The translations under genes and the position numbers were made by a program. Positions 46,931-57,475 of a stretch of 64,000 bases of DNA are shown here, piece after piece. How positions within the stretch are numbered: the stretch's first letter is position 1; each line of letters starts with the position of its first letter. The stretch comes from Nymphaea colorata (Eukaryota > Streptophyta > Magnoliopsida > Nymphaeales > Nymphaeaceae), in assembly GCF_008831285.2 (NCBI RefSeq), contig NC_045150.1:15871362-15935361 (forward strand). The letters run 5' to 3'. Below the pieces are notes generated by a model that saw nothing but the letters and a program-made list of their open reading frames with translations, was not told the origin of the DNA and did not search any database.

Positions 46931-47439
46931 CCATTAACCACCGAAAATGTAGTCTGCATAACAATAACTGATCTTGATAAGAGATTCGATCCCTTTTTTC
47001 TTGACACTTTACTTATCATGTAGGATTCTGGGTGATTATCTTACCTAAAATAGTCTGGCCTATACTCTATATATTGAGAGTCCATCTTCTCACAAGAATG
47101 AATAACGAGAAAGCTGCCTTTCCCGTGAATGCAGGCATCAAAATGCCGAACCACAACCACGTAAGTTGTTTTTTTTTCCATGTTTTAACACTTCTTTCGT
47201 AGGAGACTGGTAGAGTGTGCATGCATTTGCTTAGTTATATCTGCACTAGCATATGTGATATGTGGTTCTAATAGCTCATTCTCACACCTATGCGGTTGCA
47301 GTTTGCACACGGGAAGTAGGAGCTGCTGCGGTGCCTTAGAGGAACAAGCCCGAAGTACGGCTTAAGAAAACACTGCTGTCACTAGGCCTACTGAAGCATG
47401 ATAACCATTCACACTTGTGACAAATTATGAAATGGTGAC

Positions 47440-47444
47440 GTTTT
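47440..47444. repeat. Target site duplication gtttt (left)
   Basis: Five bases gtttt immediately before the left LTR, matched by gtttt at 52888-52892. The empty site in unit A (19881-19885) has one copy. Confidence 0.95.
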
Positions 47445-47687
47445 TGAAAAACCTCAAGAGTATCGTGAGAGAGAGAGAAAGAGAGGACACGAGCAAATAC
47501 TAGAATCTCTTCTACATTGTATATGATTGAGAAAACAACAAATATATAGAGTACAGTAGATGGGAGGTTACAACACAATATGGCAAGATATCAAATCGTA
47601 TCAGACCCACAATTATAGGGGATTGACGATGCCAATTAGATCCACAATTATATGCTCGTCAATCATTATCCAAAACCTTCCTTAACA
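47445..47687 (-). repeat. 3' LTR of the copia element
   Basis: 243 bp, from tgaaaaacctcaagagtatc to ccttccttaaca on the + strand. On the element strand it begins TGTTAAGG and ends TTTTTCA. It is shorter than the 5' LTR, which has a 28 bp tandem duplication. Confidence 0.95.
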
Positions 47688-47700
47688 GTCTCCCGCAATC
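47688..47700 (-). other. Polypurine tract of the copia element
   Basis: On the element strand, GATTGCGGGAGAC stands directly before the 3' LTR, the place where plus-strand synthesis is primed. Confidence 0.7.
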
Positions 47701-47807
47701 TGAACGGCAGTTCTATGATGTTGAGATTGTTTCTGAAAGTCGTGAACATCGTTCCTCCAAGAGCCTTTGTCATCCCAACTGCCATTTTTTCTTGGTTCGA
47801 ATGAAGT

Positions 47808-48300
47808 TCACTTGTATCTCTCCCTTATTGATATGATGTCTAACGAAGTGAAATCAATTTCAACATGTTTGGTACGAGCATGAAAGACTGGATTTGCTGC
47901 TGGGTATAAAGCACCTATATTATCGCACCATAGGGCTGGTGTATCTTGTGAGGAGATCTTCAATTCTTTGAGAAACGATTTTAACCATAGTATTTCTACA
48001 GCAGCACAGGCTAGAGATTTGTATTCAGCTTCAGTGCTGGATGGAGCTACAGTCCTTTGTTTTCTGGAGGCCCATGAGATAACATTATTTCCTAAGAGAG
48101 CAACAAATCCACCAGTCGACTTTCGGTCTTCCGGACTTCCAGCCCAGTCTGCGTCTGCATAGATGCTTAATTGCAATGAAGGCGATTGAGTCAAGCGAAG
48201 AACATAATGACTGGTGCCTTTTAAATACCGAAGTATTCTTTTAACCATTGTCCAATGAGCCACTTTGGGAGAGTGCATGAACTGATAGGCACGATTTACA
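47808..48300 (-). pseudogene. copia RNase H domain
   Basis: Frame open from about 48278 to 47808. The RNase H motifs YADADWAGSPEDRKSTGG, ISWASRKQ and SSTEAEYKSLA are all present, as is the late 'WCDN' and 'RTKHVEID' block. The link to the RT is broken by a small deletion near 48320. Domain content is complete for RNA/DNA hybrid cleavage, but it cannot be made as part of an uninterrupted polyprotein. Confidence 0.95.
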
Positions 48301-48322
48301 GCAAAAGTAATATCAGGTCGTG

Positions 48323-49156
48323 TCAGCGAAACATAATGTTATGCATTATCACACTCCTATATAGTGTGGGATCTAAAAAGGAGGATTCTTCAGCAACTGT
48401 GACATTTTTGGTAGTCACCATGGGAGACGTTGTGGGTTTGGCATTATCCATTTTAGCTTTGCGAAGAATGCTATTATTGTAATTTTCTTGGCACTGGTAT
48501 ATCTCATCGGGTTGTCGCCTGACTTCAATGCCTAGAAAATATGTGAGAGGGACAAGATCTTTAACCGAAAAAAGTGGAACCAAGCTGGGTAATGATACGA
48601 GAAATGAGGGCTAGTGCAGATCCGGTAATTATCAAATCATCAACGTAAACAAGCAGATAAAGTTGATGCCCATCACGAGAGTAAATAAACAAGGATGCAT
48701 CAGATTGAGACACAACAAAACCAAGATCAGTAAGAAAGCAACTCAGCGATGATATCATGCGCGTGGAGCCTGCTTGAGCCCATAGAGTGCTTTATCTAAT
48801 TCGCAGACATAATGAGGAAAGGTGCTATCTTGAAAACCCTCAGGTTGAGCCATATAGACATCTTCAGAAAGATACCCATTAAGAAACGCATTGTCAAAAT
48901 CAAGTTGTCGTAAAGACCAACCAAAGTGGGCAGCTAGAGATAGTGACACTCTGATAGTGGCGGGTTTGACAGTCGGACTAAAAGTTTCTTGATAGTCAAT
49001 GCCAGCTGTTTGAAGAAAACACCGAGCGACAAGTCGATCTTTATGTTGTGCAATGGAACCATTAGGGTGACGTTTGATTTTGTAAACCCATTTGGAACTA
49101 ATGACATGGAGATTCGGCTGTGGGGGTACAAGATGCCAGGTTTTGTTTTTCTGCAA
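48323..49156 (-). pseudogene. copia reverse transcriptase domain
   Basis: Begins with the conserved KTWHLVPP and SSKWVYKIKRHPNGSI blocks, then TFSPTVKPATIR, QLDFDNAFLNGYLSEDVYM and ALYGLKQAPRA. A TGA in place of Trp and a frame change near 48755 follow, then the catalytic YVDDLIITG near 48640, a further shift near 48580, and YFLGIEV and DPTLYRSV. Catalytic aspartates are visible; the reading frame is broken at three or more places. Confidence 0.95.
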
Positions 49157-49169
49157 TGCTGAGAATCAT

Positions 49170-50338
49170 TTTGCATAGCATTACGCCAGCACGATGATTG
49201 AATGGCTTCTTTAAAATTCCTTGGTTCCTCTTGTGCTGTGATGGCTAAAAAGACTTTTGGTTTTGAAGAACCTGTCATAGAATGGGTTAGCATTGGATGA
49301 GATCGAGTGGGAGGATCAAGACTGGTGGTGGCAACATCAATAGCCAAATCAGACGTAGTTGGTGTATCCAGAACAGATGGTGTCTCTGATGTAGGACTTT
49401 CAGTCTCATTGAGCGATTGACCGAGGTGCTCACGAGGTGAAGTTGTGGCATAGGAAGAGGTAACACAGTATAAGTGGAGGCTGTCGTGGACTGTGTTGGA
49501 TCACACATTGGATCAACTGGACTAGAAGGAGAGCCGTCGGCCATATTTTGTAGCCAACGAGAAACAAGTTCATCTGTGAAATCTGCAGAACAATCAGATC
49601 CATCTGTATGAGTTTCATCAAAGACAACATGTCGAGATATAAGAATGCGATGATGTCGCTTGTCATAGCATAAATATCCTTTATGATGACTAGCATAACC
49701 CAAGAAAATGCATGAAGTAGTCTTGGGCTGAAATTTGGAATCATTCATAGGCATCAATAGTGAACAACATGTGGCTCCAAAAACCCTCAAATGTGCATAT
49801 TCTGGATCCTTGTGAAATAGCATATAAAAGGGCGATTTGTGCTGCAACTTGAAAGTTGGTAAACGATTGATGATATCAATGGCAGTGCGTAAAGCATCAA
49901 CCCAGAAACTATATGATAATCCGACATCATAAATCATACTTAATCCCGTTTCGATGGTATGACGATTTTTTCGTTCAACAATTCCATTTTGTTCAGGAGT
50001 GTAAGGGCAAAAAATTGATGCATAATCCCATGTTCATCACAGAATGAGGCTAAGTTAGAGTTTACGAATTCTTTACCATTGTCAGAATGAATGGAGCATA
50101 TATGTGCATTTAACTGCTTTTCAATCATGATCTTAAAATTCTTGAAACATAGAACAACTTCAGACTTAGCTTTGAGAGGAAACAACCATGAAAATTTAGA
50201 ATAATCATCAACGATGAGTAGAAAGAACCTGAATCCCTCTCGACAGGTGATGGGGGCAGGTCCCCATACATCCATGTGAAGCATTTCAAGAGGTCGTGAG
50301 GCTTGAAAATCAGAAGTTGGAAAGGGTTGCTTATGTGC
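49170..50338 (-). pseudogene. copia integrase domain and C-terminal region
   Basis: The catalytic core is spread over two frames: the first Asp in HMDVWGP, the second in IHSDNGKEF, and the Glu in a third block after a frame change near 50012. Then come SFWVDALRTA, the HLRVFGATC block and the Ser/Thr/Pro-rich spacer before RT, with another shift near 49440. A one-base insertion near 50340 separates it from the gag-protease frame. Confidence 0.92.
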
Positions 50339-51866
50339 CTTTTCCGAAAAGACAAGACTGACATACTCCTTTTGGAATAGGAGAATTTATTGATATGAAT
50401 CTACTGGAATTTAAAAAACCAACGATCTTCTTGTTGGCATGACCAAGACGCCGATGCCATAGTTCGAATGGTGCTGAAATTTTATTGACGCCTGCTGGAA
50501 ACCAGCAACTAAATGCTGCTCCCTTGGTTGAAGATGAATCCATGTTTGACATCGTCGCCTTAATGGGATAGAGCCCGTTACGCATCTTTGGTCCTTGAAG
50601 TAGAACCTTGCCCATCTGTCGATCCTTAATAACAAAATCATGTGGTGAGAATCGAAAAATACAATCATTTTCAGATGTAAATTTTCCCACCGATAAAAGA
50701 TTGTGAGCCATTTTGGGCACATGCAGGGCATTGTTAAGATGAAACGAAGACCCTGCAGTATTAACTAATAAATTCCCTATATGCTTAATAGAGAGACTTG
50801 AACCATTACCAGTCATGATATTGTCTGATCCATCATATGTCGTCTTGTTGTGCATCATCTCATCATTGTTGACAATATGATTGGTTTCACCCGAGTCGGG
50901 ATACCAATATTCACCAGTGGATTCTTGTAGACTCATGGTAGAGAATGCACGCGGAATATCAGAACATGTCCTTGCCGAGTGACCTTTCTGTCCACAATAT
51001 TGACATGTGATGATGGAGCGAGGATGACTTCCATTTCCTGCATTGTTGTTGGAGTCTCCATTTTGTGGTGGTTGACTTTGAATATGTGGTCGATTTCCTC
51101 TTCCTTGGAATCGTCCTCCTTGCTGACCTCTGAAGCCACCTCGTCCTCTTCCGCACCCTCGAAAAGTGTTGAAAGCAATCTGGTTTTCAACCTGTGATAA
51201 TGCTTGGATAGATTTGTGAGGATCGACCCTAGCTGACTTGAACATATTAAGTCTCTTCTCTAGCGTGAGCAAAAGATCAAACAACTCAGAAAACGTAATC
51301 GAGGCATTTGAAGAATTAGCACTAATGAGAGTCACAAAACTTTCATATTCAATAGGCAAACCATTCGTTGTGATATGTACAAGATCATCATCCGTTGTAT
51401 CTAATCCGGCCGCGGATAGTGTATCAGCAACAAATTTGATTCGCTCCAAGTAAGTTTGCATATCCATATTGCCTTTTTGAATGAAATGTAACTCCTTTCG
51501 CAACAGCATTATTCTCAAAGGTGATTGAGAACTAAACGACTTTTTCAGTGTATTCCATGCCTCACACGCTGATTTACTAGTCACGATTTGTCTAAGAACT
51601 GGTTCGGAGACGGTGGCCTTGATCCAACTTAGTGCTAGTTGATCAGACCTCTTCCAAACCGCGAACTCCGGATTTACTCCAATCTTGCCATCCTTGACAA
51701 TGGTTTCTCAAGGAGCGGGGAAAGTCCCATCTATGAACTGTATAAGTTCTTGAGACTCCATGACCGATTCCAACTGGGAGCTTCATAGTAAATAGTTGTC
51801 TTGGTTAAGCTTAACAGAGACAAGTGCAGTGATAGCATTCCATTGAGTTGACGATGGGGTTGCCAT
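50331..51866 (-). pseudogene. copia gag, protease and pre-integrase region
   Basis: ATG at 51864-51866 (MATPSSTQWNAIT). One frame runs to 50331 but is interrupted by TGA at 51783-51785 (expected Trp) and TGA at 51708-51710 (probably from CGA). Features: gag helical block ('SPLRIMLLRKELHFIQKGNM'), a Gly/Arg-rich stretch, zinc knuckle CQYCGQKGHSARTC (CX2CX4HX4C), protease active site DSG in WYPDSGETNHI, and the pre-integrase HRRLGH ... CQSCLFGK finger. The frame ends with a shift just after CLFGK. Confidence 0.95.
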
Positions 51867-52604
51867 AATACTTCTAGAGAGAGAAAGAATATGATGGTTA
51901 CAGCAAAAGACAGAGGACGTTACCCTGTTAGTAGATCCAGGGACCTTCGTTTTGTGAAAAATCAGCAACTCCTCACTGGATTGTCCAAAAATTCTAAATT
52001 TCGGACAGAAAATAGTAGACTCACAATGGAATCCAACGCCACCAAATTCGTTTTCAGATCCGAAGCACCACAAAATCGCGCCTAAGATGAAGTGACACCA
52101 CCAAATTCGTTTTCAGCTTCAATACAGCCACAGGGAGCTCCTCAGACCAGCCTGTGGTTAAAAATTCATAGCGCCCTGGTGTCAAATCCAAAAAATCTGA
52201 AATTTGGTGAGGAATAGACAAGAGGAAGACGATTCCAACGGGTCCTGGCTTGATGCAAACGGTGGCCGGATCCGACAACGCCGCCGATTGGAATTTCAGC
52301 AAAATCTCGGGTTACAGCAGGCGGCCAGAACTGACAACGGTTGGAAAAACTGCGATTCCAGCCGGCTCAGGTGTCGGATTCCAGTCGATCTTGGGCTCGT
52401 TGGAACCGGAACAAACCGAGGGTGCTAATTGAGTACTATGGAGGCCAACGGTTGCCGACGCTGGTGGTGGTGCTCAGATGAACAGGAACACAAGACAGTT
52501 GCTGAACAGAGGACTCAGCAGAATTGGGGAACAAGGATCTTTGCAATATTTTGCTGCAAAGAAATCGCTGCAATTGATCCATGGAAAATCAAGGTGGAGC
52601 AGAG

Positions 52605-52620
52605 GCTGGCTCTGATACCA
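52605..52620 (-). other. Primer-binding site of the copia element
   Basis: Element-strand TGGTATCAGAGCCAGC directly after the 5' LTR. TGGTATCAGAGC is complementary to the 3' end of plant initiator tRNA-Met. Confidence 0.93.
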
Positions 52621-52887
52621 TGAAAAACCTCAAGAGTATCGTGAGAGAGAGAGAAAGGGAGCACACGAGCAAATACTAGAATCTCTTCTACATTGTATAT
52701 GATTGAGAAAACAGCAAATATATACAGTACAGTAGATGGGAGGTTACAACACAATATGGCAAGATATAAAATCGTATCAGATCCACAATTATAGGGGATT
52801 GAGATCAGATCCACAATTATAGGGGATTGACGTTGCCAATCAGATCCACAATTATATGCTCGTCAACCATTATCCAAAACCTTAACA
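52621..52887 (-). repeat. 5' LTR of the copia element
   Basis: 267 bp, from tgaaaaacct to ccttaaca. It contains a tandem duplication of 'gatcagatccacaattatag' plus 'gggattga' (28 bp), absent from the 3' LTR, and lacks a 4 bp ttcc present there. Confidence 0.95.
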
Positions 52888-53342
52888 GTTTTCAAGGAAT
52901 TGATTCGTGTCTTCTGCATTTGAGCAGGTCAGCAGGCCTAGAGTGAGTGCTCTAGGGTTAAGCACACCTCAGGAAGTGGTGTCAAGCAAAGAGGAAAAGA
53001 AGATAATGCCTCAGTTGGAGGAATTCAAAGTTATGGTGGATACGATTATCAATCCCAATGTTGGTGTGGCCCTCAACAAGCGAAGGCTACCCATCTTTGT
53101 GGCTCTAATGGATCCCTGAACTCTCTCTCTAATTTCAAAGATGCCCCTTTTTTCTTTTTCTTTTGGCATATGATTTTTGCGTGCACTGGCTGGCGCACAC
53201 AACTCAAACTCCTCTTTTGAGTCCCACCATTGCCTTCCTGCCTTTTTCTAATACCTTTTCTATATTCCTTTATTGTTTTTGACAATTATTGCAAAATCAT
53301 TGAAATTTGTCACTTAATGATATGTGCTGTTTCTCTTTCTAC

Positions 53343-53418
53343 GCCATCTTCTCAAAGAAAGCAATGGTACTGCAACTTAAAGACCTGCTGCTTGGAATGA
53401 GCTGTTGGTGATGATGAT
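53343..53418 (+). pseudogene. Orphan kinase exon fragment, unit B
   Basis: Shorter counterpart of 20885-20998 (HLLKESNGTAT, stop, RPAAWNELLV). The left part is missing because about 595 bp matching 20337-20932 are deleted in unit B. Confidence 0.7.
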
Positions 53419-53469
53419 GGATACTTATATACTCAGGTTCGAGTTTGGATACAAATTTAAAAAAAGTTA

Positions 53470-53820
53470 TATCCAAATTTGAATATGAAATCAGATTCCA
53501 CAATCTGAATCTGATTTTTTTTCCTCATCCAAAACTGAATCCAAAATCAGATTTCATAATTTGAATCTGATCTAAATCCATCTTTTTCATCCTAATTTGA
53601 ATCTGAAATCAGATGTCACAATCAAAATCCAACCTGAATCCTATTTTTATATTCATATATGAATTTGAATCTGAATCCATATTTTGAACTGTGTCTGCAT
53701 CTGATCGGATATTTTTGTATATTTGAATCTGAACTGAATTCGACTGAATATAACTAAATCTGAATCCGTTCGAATATTTATGCATATATGAATCTAAATC
53801 TGATCGGATATCATTTCTTA
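53470..53820. repeat. GAATCT-rich degenerate repeat block, unit B copy 1
   Basis: Counterpart of 21055-21445, somewhat shortened. Confidence 0.8.
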
Positions 53821-54016
53821 ATTTCAAATCCTATGTGATTTTTTAGTTGATTAGTAAATTTCTTTTCTTCATCAAAATGTTTTTGGAGCAATTGGCTTGG
53901 ACATTCAATTCAAATGAGACATATTGACATCCTTAGGTTGAAGCTTCCCCACTCCAACTGACATGATTCACCATTATAAACAGGGGACGAGTCCAATTGT
54001 GTGTGTCGTGTGGATA

Positions 54017-54415
54017 GAGCTGTAAAACGAGTTGAGCCAACTCAAGCTCAACTCGAGTTTGCTCTGTTAAGCTCAAGGTTAACTCAAAACTCATGATTAT
54101 AAAAAAGTCAAGTTCGAGTTTCACAAAATTGATTTGATTGAACTTGAGTAAACCATTTATCTAGGCATTCTTTTGAAAATTTTCAAACTTAAAACCAAAA
54201 AAAGAAATCAGGTCAAATATGAAACGAGCTTAAAAGAGTCATGCTCGAGCTGTGGCTTGGTCTATGAAATGGAGTTCAATCTAACCTTGTATAGATAAAA
54301 TCATGCTCGAGCTGTGGCTTGGTCTATGAAATGGAGTTCAATCTGACCTTGTATAGCTAAAATCATGCTCGAGCCAAGCTGAACGAGCTCAATTTTGACT
54401 CGGCCCATATATCGC
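54017..54415. mobile_element. hAT-like MITE, unit B copy 1, with internal 62 bp tandem duplication
   Basis: Counterpart of 21641-21985. A ~62 bp stretch beginning 'catgctcgagctgtggcttg' occurs twice in tandem (about 54239-54300 and 54301-54362); in unit A it is single. Confidence 0.55.
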
Positions 54416-54588
54416 CCTACAAGTGGATCAATTGTGTGATTTTGATCTTATTTTTCTTGTAAATTAAATATTTGAGTACTGGTTATGCTATAAGTCGCCA
54501 AAGAAATGATTGTCAAATAATATGCCTTTTGGCTTCTTGAGTCTTACGTAGAAATTAAGCTCTCTTTTTGTGCAGTTTAACAGCTAAC

Positions 54589-54774
54589 ATGTATCCATGG
54601 GTTTTTGTTGGCTTCCTTTTGTGTGCTTTTGAAGGGTTGAGTCAACTCTTGGCGAACATCACCGTGTATGTCAGCATTAATTGCAGCTCTGCTGATCTTT
54701 CTCCACTGCACAGGTTGATTTTGCTTAACAACTATAGGGGGCCTAATCCTCAGCAAGCTGTTCGTGCAACATAA
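54589..54774 (+). CDS. Exon-like segment with signal peptide, possibly malectin-like receptor start
   Basis: Open for 61 codons from ATG 54589: MYPWVFVGFLLCAFEGLSQ gives a good secretory signal, followed by YVSINCSSADLSP, which resembles the 'FISIDCG/SINCGS' start of malectin-like domains in LRR-I receptor kinases. No further domain follows in the next kilobase, only DUF4283-like debris, and the unit A copy is frameshifted. Most likely an orphan or captured first exon. The malectin-like link is a weak resemblance. Confidence 0.25.
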   Translation: MYPWVFVGFLLCAFEGLSQLLANITVYVSINCSSADLSPLHRLILLNNYRGPNPQQAVRAT

Positions 54775-54974
54775 ATTATGCTTTTGATTAACAAGTAACA
54801 CAAGCAACACAGAGCATTTCTTTCATTTCTGTTTTGAGAAATTTGGTGGTGATTACTTGCCTCAAATTAATTTCCAAGTTTTTTCATGAATTCAAAAGTT
54901 CCAGCATAACTGAGAAACCATTTCTAAATTAGGTAGTATGCTTAACCAAATACTTTGTTGAACTGTTAAATTTC

Positions 54975-55640
54975 CATCGAGTATAATGGAAACTGGGTGG
55001 AAGAGTGATGTTGGTAGCAGATGGGATCCAAGATGCTTCTTATAGATTGAGGAGAATATGGGAGTGCCAATCTGGATTAGAGTTCCTAATTTTCCAGTAA
55101 TTTTATGGAATCGATGCACTTTCCAATCTATTGCCAGAGTGCTATGGGGAGAACTGATGGAAGATGACATCCATACTCAATCGACGTCAAGAATGGGGCT
55201 TGCAGAATCTGTGTTCAGGTAGCATTGGATTTCAATCCAAAATCCAAGATTGAATTGGATCTAGAAGAGGAAGGAATTGTTCTTCAAGAAATCAACTATG
55301 TGAGTAACATTAAATTTTCCTCCCATTGCAAAATGAATATATACTCATATTACAGGTCGGTGTAGAGTTGATGAAATGGTGGTTTCTTCTCAAGAGGGTG
55401 TGGCAAAGAAAGATGGGTGGAAGGAATTGAAGATTATCTTTATGACAGGAGAGCTAAGGAATTAACAAAGGAGAGACCTAGATCAAATGGAGAACCAGAA
55501 TTGGGGGATAACAAGTTTCGGTTTCTCCATAGGCAGATGGAAGTTGAAAAGGAACGTTAGACCCAGAATGATTGGAATGTAGAGATTGATTTACAGGAGA
55601 CCAGCAATTGCGGAGTAACTTGAAGACAACCAGCTCGTGG
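54975..55640 (+). pseudogene. DUF4283 / LINE ORF1-like fragment 1, unit B
   Basis: Counterpart of 22550-23230, with the same LWNRCTFQSIARV, acidic and charged-tail blocks, broken by stops. Confidence 0.5.
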
Positions 55641-55754
55641 GTGACGAGAAGATAGAGCAGGAGATTTCAATTGATAAGAAAAAGAATCGAAGGGGAGAAC
55701 GGTGAGTCCTCATCAGGTTTGATTCTTTCTCCTCCATTTAAAAATAATTTTCAG

Positions 55755-56226
55755 GAGTTTGGATGGAATGAAAACTAGCAAAGAAATGACTGGTTTGGAA
55801 GGGTTCACAGTGAGGACGAACTCAGGGAAGTTTTTAGAAGGGGGGAATGGAAACTGGGTGGAAGAGTCAGGGTTGCCAGCAGATGGGATCCAAGATGCTC
55901 CTTATCGATTGAGGAGAATATGGGAGTACCAATCTGGATTAGGGGTTCCTAATTTGCCAGTATTTTGATGGAATTGATGCACTTTCCAAGCTATTAACAG
56001 AGCACCTTAGGGGGAACCGATGGAAGATGACATCCATACTCATCGATGTCAAGATGGGGCTTGCAGAATCTGTGTGCAGGTAGCATTGGATTTCAATCCA
56101 AAATCCATGGATGAATTGGAATTAGAAGAGGGAGGAATTGTTCTTCAAGAAATCAACTATGTGAGTAATATTAAATTTTCCTCCCATTGCAAAGCGAATA
56201 TATACTCATATGACAAGTCGGTGTAG
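55755..56226 (+). pseudogene. DUF4283 / LINE ORF1-like fragment 2, unit B
   Basis: Counterpart of 23330-23800. The open parts are 55759-55968 and 56020-56226, in different frames. The latter starts MEDDIHTHRCQDGACRICVQ. Confidence 0.5.
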
Positions 56227-56239
56227 ATGATTCTGTTTC

Positions 56240-56960
56240 CTCCCTAGTAGATCCAAATTCTGTTTCATTCCTCTTTCCTCCCCTGGAGAAGCTCTTTTGC
56301 CGTCTTAAATCAGAGAAGAAACCAAAGCCTTTGAACAGAAGCAAATATGACTGCCTGAGTTTGTGGCTCAATGAAGGGTTGAGAGAACCTACTGTCGAGC
56401 TGAACTTGTAGGATGAGAACAGGAGCTGACGAGAGGAGATTTCTGGAGATGATTCGTGAGGATCTGAAATGGGCTCATCACTGACATCCGCAGCAGAGAA
56501 ATTCAGTCAACCCTGAGAAATTCTGGTGATAGGGGTTGCTGCTGGAGTACAGGAAGAATCCGGCGAGAAACGTACCCTCCCCTGACTTCCTTTCCCGCCG
56601 TTCTCTGGAATAATTTGCTGGGGACGAAGGTGGATCAGGCCGCAGAGAGGATGGCCGGTGCTGATTCTTTAGGCAATTCTAGCTGTCGAGCAGAAGATTA
56701 TTCCAATTCCAGGTGTCTGAAGGACCTCTCCACAAAAGCTTGGATTTTTTTGGAGTTAACGGAAGGGAGCAGTCGATTTCCCTCTCTCGTTTTGCTCTGA
56801 TAACATGAGAAAACTTATTCAGAGAAAGCGCGAAAGATAAAGCTGGAGAGAACTTGTTTTTATTGATTTCATTGAACAACATATATATAGTACAAAAAAA
56901 GGTTATCGCTTACAAGATTTTTGGTATACAAGATCATGATAATACACAATTTCTTGAAAA
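56240..56960 (-). mobile_element. LTR-element leader plus 5' LTR remnant (unit B, second)
   Basis: Counterpart of 23820-24540. The leader lies at 56550-56800, followed at 56804 by tgagaaaactt. The PBS is altered to gataaca as in unit A. Confidence 0.55.
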
Positions 56961-57109
56961 AATGAGAGCACTAAAAAATATTTCTCACTTATATTTACAA
57001 GATCCACAATTTTTGGAGTGGATGAAGGATTACAAAAAGGAAGGTTATAACAGAACAAATCTTCCGTGTCTCCCTTTTAAGTAATTCCAGTAATTTCAAT
57101 TTTGTCAAT

Positions 57110-57235
57110 CTCCCCAACGTCTTCCTTAATTTTTGTCTTTCTATTGATATCAAGATCCTCAACGTCATCCTTAATTCTCGTCTTTTCATTGACATCAAGA
57201 TCCTCAAAGTCTTCATCAATATTCTTTTTTTTAAT
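57110..57235. repeat. 45 bp minisatellite-like repeat, unit B
   Basis: About two and a half units. The minus-strand frame 57319-57077 reads through it with repeated EDLDxNxKTxIK. Its length and repeat character do not establish a gene. Confidence 0.5.
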
Positions 57236-57416
57236 ATCCATAAAATCACTTTTTGCTGATTTACTCTTATCTTTTCTATCCCAATCCATTAACCACCTAA
57301 AATGTAGTCTGCATAACAATAACAGATCTTGATAAGAGATCTGATCCCTTTTTTCTTGACACTTTGTTCCTCACTCCGGATTTGCGTGTTTATCATACCT
57401 AAGATGGTCTCCAGTA

Positions 57417-57427
57417 CCCTATATATT
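57417..57427 (+). promoter_or_regulatory. TATA-like box of small gene B2
   Basis: ccctatatattgag about 55 bp before ATG 57476, with a conserved AGAGTCCATCTTCTC segment between. The TATA-to-ATG distance fits a short 5' UTR. Confidence 0.5.
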
Positions 57428-57475
57428 GAGAGTCCATCTTCTCTCAAGAACATCAGAGACTGAACAGGCATCAAG

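Larger units (their letters stand above)
47445..52887 (-). mobile_element. Complete-length but inactivated Ty1/copia retrotransposon, 5443 bp
   Basis: Minus-strand element with terminal LTRs (TG...CA on its own strand), 5 bp target duplication, PBS for initiator tRNA-Met, purine-rich tract before the 3' LTR, and gag-PR-IN-RT-RH order, which defines copia. Short LTRs (~250 bp) suggest the Ale-like group, but I cannot confirm this. All domains are recognisable but interrupted by stops and one-base indels, so it could move only with helper proteins. The LTRs differ by about nine substitutions in ~240 aligned positions plus two indels, so the insertion is fairly young, and the empty homologous site shows it came after the segmental duplication. 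Confidence 0.96.
47143..53119 (+). pseudogene. Small three-exon gene, copy B1, split by a copia insertion
   Basis: Exon 1 47143-47160 (MPNHNH), exon 2 47302-47354, exon 3 52928-53119. Exon 2 has TAG at 47317-47319 where the other copies have CAG, and one base is missing further on. Intron 2, about 130 bp in the other copies, here contains the 5.44 kb copia element. Exon 3 ends like copy A1 after ...VALMDP. The gene is dead from exon 2; the insertion alone might have been tolerated as intronic sequence. Confidence 0.6.

Noticed and set aside
56854-57084. + strand frame with 'LQDPQFLEWMKDYKKEG', also at 24431
   Set aside because: It starts inside an LTR segment, has no known domain, and differs between copies only as neutral DNA would. 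A chance frame is more likely.
57077-57319. Minus-strand acidic/basic repeat peptide of 80 codons
   Set aside because: It is explained by a 45 bp minisatellite, and the frame is not preserved in the unit A copy.
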